Source: Bigelowiella natans CCMP2755 (taxonomy: Eukaryota > Cercozoa > Chlorarachniophyceae). Taken from it: DNA of 41,267 bases. The translations under genes were made by a program, and so were the position numbers. Positions 21,440 through 31,448 of the stretch are shown in pieces. Position 1 is the first letter of the stretch; every line of letters begins with the position of its first letter. The stretch is from contig ADNK01003441.1 of the NCBI GenBank assembly GCA_000320545.1, forward strand, positions 1-41,267, given 5' to 3'. The notes below the pieces were generated by a model that was not told the origin of the DNA, searched no databases, and worked only from the letters and a program-made list of their open reading frames with translations.

Positions 21440-23192
21440 TTACATAACAGCGCAACTATGATGATGGTGCCTTCGTCCTTTTCTTATTATGCACACCAGA
21501 GAATTTTCATTTTTCTTCACATCTCTCTGGAATAAGCACGCTTCTCGGTAGTCCTGAAGCATAAGCTGAACACAGAAAACGTGCTTCTTCCAAGAGTTCT
21601 CGCACCATTTATTACCGGCAGCGTATGCTAGCACTTTACTCATTCCAGCCACAAGACTGTGACGAAAGGATCCCATATTCGATGCTTCAGCAACATTAAG
21701 AGTTAACTCGCCCATTTCCTTGCGAAGGTTTCGCACTCTCTCAAAATCTTGGTCCGTTTGCCAGATACGAATGCATTTAAAAAACCACATAAAAATCTCT
21801 TCTAGGTGATCGACTGCGTTTTCCTTCTTTCTTTGGAGCTTTGTAAGGCAATGTATCCAGTCGTTGCGGTCTTTTTCATCTTCTGCAGCTAACACATACT
21901 CGTTGATTTTACCCTTTTTCGTCGGCGACTTGCCCTTGATGAAGAAGCAGTTGTGAGATAAGTAGTCATCGTCGAGACGGCCTTTAAGTTCATCGTCATC
22001 TTCAAGCGGTACGACGTGAGCATCTTCAAGAATAATGGCCTGGGCGAGTGATGAATTTTCCTCTTCCATACCTGCCCTGATGAAGATGAAATGCATGCCT
22101 CCTTCATACATGTCGCTGTTGATATCACTGGCATTAGATTTTGCAGCCACTTCGTCGCGTAGCACTTGAATCCTCCACTCCATGATCGAGGGATCGCTTG
22201 AGGAGAAGCACGATCGCGATACATGAATATTATTCTTCCTTCTCCTCCTCCTTCTACGATGTGAAATAGGAACTGCTGTGAGGGTGCCATGTTTTAGGTA
22301 TTTCTCTGGTTGGCGAGGTAGGCTGTACAGCGTCGCCACCACCTCGGGGTTCGTCTCCCACAGCACTTCGTAGAGAAGGCCATGGAGCACGTTTGCAGGG
22401 AACCTGTTCTCGATGTAGTCAATAACATCGTTAAGCTCGGAAATGACCGATTCATAGTCGGGAAAGAGGGCGTCACCAACATGCAGCAGTATTTCGGTCT
22501 CTATGGCGTCGTAAATAGGCAGCGGGAACTTTCTTCGGACGGATTCATGTGTGGAGAGCGCTTCCGACATGATCGTGTTCAATCCTTTCGCGCTGCGGAA
22601 CTTCGAATTGAGGTTCATATTCTTAAGCTCGAGTCCCCCTTCATCATCGTCATCGCTGAAGTGCTCCCGAAGAATAGCCCGTGTCTTCACTGTACATGCG
22701 TATCGGATTTCATTAATTTTGCATAGCAGACGTGACTCCGCCTGGAAACCTTTATTCTCCATAACCCTCTGGATAGTCTTCGACCATGTACACTGATTTC
22801 CCAAGATCAGTTTATAAAATTCCAAGTCTCGCTTTCGCTTAGGGTTTAACTTCGGTGAAGACGTCGAGATCTCTTCTCGCGGGGATGGTGCAATTTCTTT
22901 CCCTCTTTTTACAGGAAGGGGCATGGGTTTGAATGGTTGTTTCACCTCAGCATCGCCCTGCTTTTCCCTCTTCAACGTTGTGGGAAATTCTTTCCCCTGA
23001 TCATCCCGCCCGAACACATAGCTTGTGCCGGCGTAGCGCGTCGCGAAATGACGAAAGACAACATTGAAGATAAATCCCAAAAAGGCCTTGGTAACAAGCA
23101 AAATGTTAACTAATGACATTCACAACTGTAAAGAACTGAGCAACACTAACCATTACGGCCAAAATAGCAGATTTCCCGATAGCTTCCATCAT
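21440..23192 (-). CDS. PH-domain protein with N-terminal hydrophobic segment and C-terminal CaaX box
   Basis: Two exons, 23192-23151 and 23086-21440 (TAA), encode 562 residues. Splicing GTTAGT...CCAAG joins MMEAIGKSAILAVM to AFLGFIFNVVF, making one hydrophobic helix. Reading from the ATG at 23119 instead would replace it. A Lys/Pro-rich linker and an unassigned helical region follow. A pleckstrin-homology fold runs from about 275 to 435: YLKHGTLTAV, HFIFIRAG, CFFIKGK and, at the conserved C-terminal helix, DRNDWIHCLTKLQ. Poly-Arg and acidic inserts interrupt it. The protein ends HHHHSCAVM, a CaaX-type prenylation signal. It therefore looks membrane-bound at several points, probably in phosphoinositide signalling or lipid traffic. 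Orthology is not assigned. Confidence 0.72.
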
Positions 23193-23551
23193 CTCAAACC
23201 GAGTAATGGCTCGGGTCAATGGGAAAGAGGGAGCTAGTGTGTGCTTTAATATGTGCAAGCTTCTTCTCCCAAAAAACATAGGCGATTTATGTTCTAAAAC
23301 AGCAGGATGATAGCTAAGGACAGAGAAGAATGCCTTTGGATGACATCCAGGTTTATTTCCCTAAAAAACGTCTTCTGCTGTGTACGATTTTACGACCCTT
23401 TTTACGACAAATTGAGGGAAAATTCAAAGGGAGTTTCCCAAAAATGGAAAATTTTCAAATAAAAATATTCAGACAAGTGGTGCATGTCGTAGGTAATAAA
23501 TGCCCTCCCAGTTTGTTTTCATATTTCATAACGTGAGGAGAAGTGGAGGCC
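23193..23551. promoter_or_regulatory. Divergent promoter region
   Basis: This 359-base gap between divergent starts is AT-rich with mirrored motifs (GGAAAATTC, GGGAGTTTCCC, GGAAAATTTTC at about 23409-23457). No palindrome island of the GCTAGC type is present. Confidence 0.4.
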
Positions 23552-24233
23552 ATGCCCTCTTTCCTCCCAGTGGCCATTGTCTTAGCCATCTCGCATTGCC
23601 TCCCTGTCCATGCTTCCATCATCGAGCTGAGGGCAGGAAATGTTGATACCGAAAAGACTAAAGAAATCCCTCAGCTAGAGGTGGTTAAGAGATTTTAGGA
23701 AGGATCACACAAACGTCATCTGGAATGCATGATCTTCATGTCAATACCTTACTTCTTGCCCCCTTCATGATCAAGGTGTCACTCCAAGACGAGGAGCAGC
23801 GACCATACCTTATTAATCTTAAGGAGGTCAACGAGGTCGATTTCGATGGTGCATGCCAGTTTTAGGGAGGGGATGAAAGACAGACTTGTTGTCTGGACCA
23901 CTGTCATTGTACATGACACGCTTATTTTTGTTACTACTTTGTCAGGATATCAAGAAATCCATTTCTAACATTATCCACGAAAGCTTAGAAGGTACGTTTG
24001 GTTGAAGACAGTGATAGCACAAACGGTGAATTTTCCCACCCATGATCTCTTTGCTGCTGCTGCTCTCCCTCTTTATGCGCATTCGATCAGAATACATACC
24101 AGAAAATACGTTCGTCATCTTGGCAAGCCACCCTGAAATATATGAAATCCAGAAACTTCCTGGTGTAGCATGGGGTAATTTGATTGTAAATCTACTGCGT
24201 TCATCTGCCTGCACATTAAAATCTCTCTCTCTA

Positions 24234-24271
<38 letters not shown>

Positions 24272-24377
24272 GTAAATGTCAGTAATGGTACAAAATATAA
24301 GTAGTTTCATGTGAAATATGTATTTTGAAGCAAATTTTCCTCATATTTGATACCTTAGTGCGGACATGTGTGTATGT

Positions 24378-24415
<38 letters not shown>

Positions 24416-24584
24416 ATCCACCAGTCGGAGACTACAAACCGGGGTATAAAGTTTCGCCAGATATAGGGAAAGTAAGATATAAAGTTTGACTATGATCATC
24501 CACAAAGAATAATATGCTACTATTTACTCTTGGATATTTTCGGATGCAAAGATGTGTGAGTGTGAATGTGAGCATGGACATATG

Positions 24585-24652
<68 letters not shown>

Positions 24653-25153
24653 TGTACAAAGGGCGCAAGGAAGTTGACCGTACTTCTGGGACACGATATG
24701 CATCGGGGTGAGGAAGAATCATTAAGATTTGCGCAAATACTATCGGAATCCTGCAAGATTACAGCAACCATGGCAACGTCCAAGACGTTACTACTTTCGT
24801 TGAAGGATGAGCAGGACGCACTCAAGGTAGCATTCATAATAATAGAAATTACGACATGTCCGCACGAGATACAAGAGAGTAAGACCACATTTATGCGTCT
24901 ATACTCGCTATTGTGGTTTCTTTTTCCTGGAACAAATACACGAAAATAGTACGGCCCGAATAGGCAATCCAGAAACATACGACTGATACTTAATCGTCAT
25001 CTACAGATTGCATCGTGTACCTCCAATCATCATCCTGTTCTGTGGATTGAAGAACGCAAAGACGTGAAGGTGTGGTCAGCCCCTACAACGGGGAGCACCC
25101 ACAATTTACACGATCCCGCCACGGAAATACATTTTCGCAGCACAGACCTTTAG
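23552..25153 (+). CDS. Secreted protein resembling only the prodomain of S8 (subtilisin/kexin-like) peptidases
   Basis: Exons: 23552-23680, 23776-23826 (or -23835), 23946-23991, 24091-24174, 24425-24471, 24662-24826 and 25007-25153 (TAG), encoding about 222 residues. Residues 1-21 are a signal peptide (MPSFLPVAIVLAISHCLPVH). Then come YIPENTFVILASHPE, LPGVAWVGDYKPGYKVSP, LTVLLGHD and HHPVLWIEERKDVKVW, in the order seen upstream of the catalytic domain in many protist S8 peptidases. The frame stops about 20 residues later. I find no Asp-Thr-Gly, HGTHVAG or GTSMA motif before the next gene at 26722. This could be a stand-alone inhibitor or chaperone, or a truncated gene. A donor-like GT near 25073 leaves a spliced extension possible. 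Confidence 0.7.
24586..24650. repeat. Compound (AT)n(GT)n microsatellite
   Basis: AT run (24586-24622) followed at once by a GT run, in an intron ending at 24661. A separate GT run lies at 24366-24412 and a CT/CA run at 24222-24271. Confidence 0.95.
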
Positions 25154-26721
25154 GGTGCACACTTACAACATGCAGCCCATCCGATGTATGTTTATGAAGA
25201 AACACAAATCGTAGCAAGTCAATTGCATTACATGCAATTGCTTTGTCCACAAACAAATATAGCATACAAGCAACATGAAAGCGCGCCAAAAAGAAGCAAA
25301 TAATGCACGGTTAATCTGTTGTGCTGGCACAGCGTGTGCAAAAAAACTCGATGATTGATGACAACACGTGCATGCACACCCGCCACAGCCAGACAGCTTA
25401 GCTAGCTAGCGCTAGAGCGTACCTTTGTTCTTGTAATCGTCAGCACGTACTTGCTGTGACGGTAATTAATGACGACAACATTGTCAAGCTAGCAGAGCTA
25501 GAGAGAGCTAGAGAGTGTCAGGATTGTGGAGCATGCAGGATCGTATCATGTTTGCACACACATGCGCACGCATTGAATTCTAGAATTAGGTGCTATGACT
25601 AAATGATGCACACACACCGACACGCACGTGTGCAAAATTTGCATGATACACGTTGTGCATTGCACGTGAAAAATGTGCCCCGTGTCCATTCTGGCATTGA
25701 TGCAGCCCACGTCCGCAGCACATTTGCTTGCGCTTGTTCATTGCCATGTTGCTCAGTCATGCACTTGTTCATCACGCTCTGAGCCATTCACGAGTGCATT
25801 ACATCGCTGCACCACAAGTGGCCTCTGCACCAAACGTTGTGCGTTCCACTCCCACGGTGTGCACGTCTGTGTGTGAGAGGCCATGACGGACACAGTGATG
25901 TGACTCACATGATACACATGAAATGTTGCGTTGTCTATCATAGACACATTAATGTAATATATCACATGTATGTAATGTTACGTTGTCTGTCATGGCTGCT
26001 CACAATCGCGATGACACCACGGGTGAGTGTTCGACGTTTGCACAGGACAGACAAGGAGGATTGGTGTTGTTGTGAACGTACGAATTGCGAACAACCGAAA
26101 GCGGCGAGTTCACTCACATTGCTCCGTTGGTGGTGGGGAAAAATCACTTAGCTTCTTCCGGCTTTCACAAATGGCTTCAGTGTGAGCCAGCCTGACCCTG
26201 TGCACAACCCTTCGATCGCAAAAACCGGCACCAGAAATTGCACAGGTTTCCTGCACGAACCATTTTGTTTGATCTTCGTGAGACTTTTCAACTTGGCAAG
26301 TACCAGAGACTTCGTTGCTCCACATTGAGAGCGCAAGGAAGATGCTTTTGGTTTGGCAATGCAAGAACCCCACGCGACGCCACATTGAAGACCATTGGTT
26401 TCTTCTCCGACAGGGCTGACCGAGAGCCGAACACCCAAATTCCTCCTAAAATAAGCGATCCTCCTTGTCGCAGTATAGAAATCATGAAGTGAGAAGACTG
26501 GAACCAAGAACTCCACGCGTTCCTGGAATGAGACAATGAATATGGGAAGACGCAAGGACTAAAACGACGGGGAATTATCAAGAAAAATGACTTGAATCCC
26601 CGAAATCTCAAGGGCTTTTTGTGTAAGAGGAAAGAGCAGATTTCCGTGCCCCCCCCTCTCTTCATTCTCCCCTCCGGGTCACACCAGAACACAACAGTAA
26701 AGAAGGCGTTTTCCATATAAG
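25154..26721. other. Intergenic region: palindrome island, then unassigned DNA
   Basis: From 25160 to about 25900 GCTAGC, AGAGCTAGAGAG, TGCACGTG and GCATGC motifs are frequent. An imperfect duplication (25922-25946 and 25976-26000) reads ATGTTRCGTTGTCTRTCAT. From 26150 to 26720 both strands have long open frames (up to 148 codons on minus), but they overlap each other and show no family motif, so none is called. The right part is likely the 5' flank of the EF-hand gene. Confidence 0.45.
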
Positions 26722-28098
26722 ATGCACTTATCACCCTCCTTCCTGCTTCTGTGCTTCGTGGTCGTCGGTGGAAAGGGCAGCTTAGGGTCTCACACGTCGA
26801 TGCTGCGTCGTGTGTCGCCCGCAGTGGCCGCTACCCCGACCGATCGCTCGTTGAGCATTCCGGTCCATGCCAGGGAAGGACTGGTGCAAAGACGGGGTAG
26901 AGCTTCGAATTTTCACAAACTTGATCATGGCGCCCTCTACATAGGGTCGGCACCGAGAAGAAGGTATGAGCCACACAAGAGATAGGTTCGATTGGAACAC
27001 ACGGTAAGATGCACACCTGTCATCAATACCCCCAACCCCTTTTCACATTCAGTTTACGAGCTGGTGCTAGATTAAGCGAGAAGGAGAAAGAGCAGGCTAC
27101 TGACATATCTAAAAAGTGTGTAAGCTCGTCACAAGACTCATTTTGTGGATTTAGATTTGAAAATACGAATGACTCGCGAGAGGGAGAGAGAACCTCATCC
27201 CCCATTTCCACATTCGACCCTACACCCTTACCTCTTCGCGTCCTAATGTTTTTTTCATTTTCGATGTTATGTAGGATGAAGAATGCCGGTTGGAATTGGC
27301 CACTAACGGAGGTCTTCGAGAGCCAGGACTGGGATGAGATTAGAAATGTCAGCGATTACTTTACAAGCGAAATGTGATCGTCATCTTCACTTAGCGGACG
27401 TATTTTTTTTAGGAGCTCGACATGTCCCCGGTGGATGCTTTCTCCCTCGTTGTCTCTGTGACAATATACTTCAAGGCGGCTGCATATGTACGAACCACGT
27501 ATCACTCTGCACACTTACTGCCTTTGAAGCCGATAATGATAGCCCGCGACTTTAATTCCACCTCTTTCTTTCGGCACAGCAGCTACACAGCAAGATTTTT
27601 TTAACCCCCCACCCCGCCGTACCCACCCCGCCGTCTCCTCCCATTACCCCCCATTTTCCAGGTTGCTGCGACCTACCTGAGTTTGCAGATAATCGACGGA
27701 CTTCCGGATGAGGACAACTGGAGCTTCGTGGCCGCCGCTTGTGCGGGATATTTCGGCATTGGGGCTTTCCGTCAGCTGCTGACCCTACGCGCCCAGTACG
27801 AGTTGAACAAGGAAATTCTAAAGCTCGATCGACCCGACGTAATCTTAGCGAGAAGAGACAGCGTTAATGATGATGATAATGATGATGATGATGGTGATGA
27901 TGATGATGATGAATAACAGCCCCCTTTTGCGTGCAAGTCGCGGTTCTTGCGCCGCCTCCGTTGCTGCTCTAATGTAGTCGTTCTTCTCTACCAACGAAGG
28001 AGGTGGTTCGGCAGGCCATGGAAGAAATCAGCGATTCTGGACGCCAGGCAAGGGTGAGCCACAGAATTAGCATTGTTCTCTTGCGAGCGAAGAGGATT

Positions 28099-28140
<42 letters not shown>

Positions 28141-28271
28141 ACCACTGCTGCTGCTCTTTACTGCTCAATGCTACTGCAGGATCGGCAGCTGGCCAAGTTT
28201 AAGACGGGGGCAAAGAACGTGGAGGTTATGCTGCTTATCTTTTCATGAGTAAATGAGAGATTCCTAAAAGC

Positions 28272-28312
<41 letters not shown>

Positions 28313-28559
28313 CAGCTCAGCGAGGTAGTGCCTGCATTTCGGGCGGATAAATTGATTAAAAGCCGTGTTCTTTGTCTCGTCATCGTCATCGTCATCATCA
28401 GTGGGACCCCGAGGGCCTTCTCCCACCCCGTAATGATGAGCCTAGGAGCTTGTTCTGGAGGGACAATGTGGAGGGGAGGAAGGACAAAGATGGTGGTGAC
28501 TCGGTGGGGGAAGGAGGAGGGCTGATTGACGGTACTACTGCTACTAATGCTGCCACTAG

Positions 28560-28595
<36 letters not shown>

Positions 28596-28888
28596 TACTG
28601 TTTGATGTGTGGGACAAATGACACATGGATAGCACAGAAGAGTCAGCTGAGGGCACGGCGATTAAGATTCTCTATGTAAAGCGGTTGGTCAGTTAGCTCT
28701 CCGATACCTTTTTCAATTTTTGAAAGTCGAAAGCTCGACATAAGACAACATTGCTTATCATAATGATCTGTATAATGCATGTTTGTATTTGGGCAAATAC
28801 TTGCTACTGTTTGTAGAGATGTCAAATAACACTGGACAACGTCAGCCTCTCTCTATATAAATATAGATATAAATAAATATATATATAT

Positions 28889-28919
<31 letters not shown>

Positions 28920-30435
28920 TTAATTATTAGTAGTTCGAGTACATACCCCTCCCCCCCCAACTCACACACACACACACACACACACAGCGAGAAAGAGAGA
29001 GGGGGGGGGGGGGGGGGGGAGAAGAGAAAAGCAGTGAACCCGAAACTATTACATCAAAAAAACGTACTATACTCGTCTCTATAAATAATCCCTCCCCATA
29101 TGAAGAAAAAAGAGGAGGAGGAGGAGGAGGATCATTCATTCGCCATCGTCGATCAATGCTATCGTTATATATATCGTATAGGTTGATAGGTTTCGCGATT
29201 TAGTCGTCACGGCGGTGAGGAAGACTGCTGAGAAGACAGCAGCATCAAACAATTCAGAAGGCCCCGCCGCTGCTATGGGGGCGCTTGCCAGGTAGGAAGT
29301 AGTGTGTAAATGGCTATTGCACGATGTTAAGGAGAAAGAGGGGCGAAGGGGAAGGGGTTGTATTTTTATGCTCTCCACTTCCATTCCTTTGCACGTGTTG
29401 CTCTGTATTCGTTCAAAATACCTACCCCCTTCCCAATTACATTTGTCAGCCTCACCGTCAGCATCATCGTCAGCATTGGCAATGTCGTTATAGTTATCAT
29501 TATCAATACTACCATCACTAATAAGCCTCCCCATCGCAATGTCAGCTTGGACACGTTGATGTCGGGCTATACAGCATCTGGCGACGACGACCTAACAGCC
29601 GAGGCACTGGGCGTGGAGGAGGAGCTCTTTGAGGCCGCGAAAAAGCTCTTTCGGAGGTATGATGACCAGTGCAACAACAGACAAAAACCGGAGCAGCAGC
29701 AGCAGCGACGTGAAGAATACGAATAAGAATAAGAAGACGACGATGAAGTTCTGTTGTCAATAAGTAGTATTGCAGCGTATTTAGCGGTTCTCCCACACAA
29801 ATAATAATACGTGAATCTGCTTCTTTTCAATCCCTGCCTGTTCTCCTTCGTATCAGATATGACGACAACGGCAACGATGTGCTGACAATAAGTGAGGTAA
29901 TTCTCCCCTATTCAGTAGGGAAAACCGAGGAGGAGGAGGAGGAGGAGGAGGAGGAGGAGGAGGAGGGGGGGGAGATGGTGATGATGAAGAAGAATTAGGA
30001 GGAGGAGAAGGCGGGGAAAAGGGAAGAAGACATGAAAAAGCTATACACATGATACAGCGGGCGCGATGTGAGCGTATTAGAGTAAAATTAAATCACTATT
30101 GTTTACATTATCAGCTCCGTGAAATGGCCCGAAAATTCGATTTGCACCTCCCAGGCGACGAGGTCGGTAACCATGAGGGGCAGCTTGTTGATTCCTTGCT
30201 TCCTTCCTCCCATTTGTCCTGCTCCTTTGTATAGAGCAGCCTCGTACTCACTGCATAATTTGCCTCACCCATGACATGAGAATATTGCACTGCGAGTTCG
30301 GTTTTCATTTCTGTATTACAACTGTCATTTATCTATCACTCATTCCTCCTCGTCGTCGGCCCCCTCCCCCCTTATTCCGTGTGGTAGGAGCTTTCACTCT
30401 TTGCTGAGGGGTGTGGTAGCAGTGACAACGGGTAG
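26722..30435 (+). CDS. EF-hand membrane protein, probably plastid-targeted
   Basis: Thirteen exons: 26722-26963, 27275-27347, 27413-27487, 27662-27838, 28000-28053, 28180-28224, 28402-28531, 28638-28675, 29182-29291, 29546-29656, 29857-29896, 30115-30162 and 30388-30435 (TAG), encoding 396 residues. Residues 1-21 form a signal peptide (MHLSPSFLLLCFVVVGGKGS), followed by an Arg/Ser-rich possible transit sequence. Two hydrophobic segments lie near 114-136 (FSLVVSVTIYFKAAAYVA) and 152-169 (FVAAACAGYFGIGAF). Near the C terminus is one EF-hand: ELFEAAKKLFRRY, loop DDNGNDVLTISE (354-365), then LREMARKFDL. Loop position 6 is Asp instead of the usual Gly. The plan (paired TM helices plus a late EF-hand) resembles algal and plant chloroplast calcium-binding proteins. 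Function is inferred only. Confidence 0.78.
28102..28139. repeat. (AT)n microsatellite
   Basis: AT run in intron 5 of the EF-hand gene. A GA run (28275-28310) and a TG run (28561-28592) lie in the next introns. Confidence 0.95.
28878..29019. repeat. AT, CA and G runs
   Basis: AT run (28878-28920), CA run (28962-28986) and a mixed GA/G tract (28990-29019), all within intron 8 of the EF-hand gene. Confidence 0.95.
29927..29970. repeat. (GAG)n microsatellite
   Basis: GAG run in intron 11 of the EF-hand gene. It yields long Pro/Arg-type spurious frames on both strands. Confidence 0.95.
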
Positions 30436-30934
30436 GATGATATCAATGATGACGATGATGATGATGATGATGATGATGGTTAAGAAAAAGAAGAAGAAGA
30501 AGATGGCAATGATAATATTTCGCTGAGAAGATACCGTGTATTCTGATCTAGGGGTCTAAATCGAGCTGATTTCCTCCGATTCTGGGCGGATGCCGAGAAA
30601 GCGTCAGCACTGTCCGAACAGTAGGGGGATGATGCAGCTGTAACCATGATAGAGAATTTAATGTGGTTATGTTAGCGCAGCATTGCAGACGCGATTATCT
30701 GGTGCATGTGTGCATGTACTATGACACATATTTACGACAGCTTTGGGATTAAAACCTGAATGCGTATTGTCCATAGTCAAAGTATGGGCATGATAGGATG
30801 CACTGTGATAGAATATAGATAGAATCAGACACAGCGTACCGTATAGCGATACCTACATAGCATGTACATTGCATGCATGACTAACAATGGCCATGTGTGT
30901 GTGCATTGCGCGGATATAGAGCTATAGCAAAGAT

Positions 30935-30972
<38 letters not shown>

Positions 30973-31448
30973 ACATCGAGCATGGTACACACATCGTGGT
31001 GAGACGGATGAAATGAGCAATTAAACTTTATAATTCAATGGTCACCCTGATCGATGTAGCTGTGCAAAGCAGCGCTAAAGATCTTATGTTTGCGCATACA
31101 TTGATGTGGCTGTAAGTCTACATCCTGCAAGCTAGCTGGATTGTGCATCGCAGAGGTATTTTTGGATAACTAAGCACGCTCACAAGCAGGTTGGCCACGA
31201 GCTAGCTAGGTAACATGCGCTAGTTGCACGCATGTCGTTTACGTGTGCACGTCCATTCAATTTACATTGTTACACTCATGACTTTCTGTTCTTTCCCTGC
31301 CGTGCATGTCTACGGCACTCACTCACTCACTCACTCACTCACACGCACGCGCACACACACACACACACGCACGCACACGCAAACAAACAGCCACGACATA
31401 GATACACATCCAGATAGCTGCAAGCCCCTCCCCCCTCCATTTCAAATC
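30436..31448. other. Convergent intergenic island
   Basis: No gene. Holds a GAT run (30447-30478), a GA run (30935-30970), the second copy of the dispersed repeat (31001-31078), GCTAGC/GCATGC clusters (31120-31240) and an ACTC run (31316-31341) plus CA run (31350-31370). Confidence 0.6.
31001..31078. repeat. Dispersed repeat, copy 2
   Basis: It starts GAGACGGATG and has CAATGGTCACCCTGAT, GATGTAGCTGTGCAA and GCAGCG. It is aligned with 17749-17820 by eye, with a few substitutions and short indels. Confidence 0.75.

Noticed and set aside
25860-25920. GHSDVTHM as a diverged subtilase active-site motif downstream of the prodomain gene
   Set aside because: It lacks the Gly-Thr-His core and sits in a palindrome-rich stretch with no surrounding S8 sequence.
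26148-26734. Overlapping open frames on both strands
   Set aside because: Neither strand shows a family motif or convincing splice partners, and the frames overlap each other.
31310-31390. ACTC/CA array as a CRISPR or telomere-like array
   Set aside because: It is a simple microsatellite with no spacers. No CRISPR, tRNA, rRNA or insertion sequence was recognised anywhere in the window.
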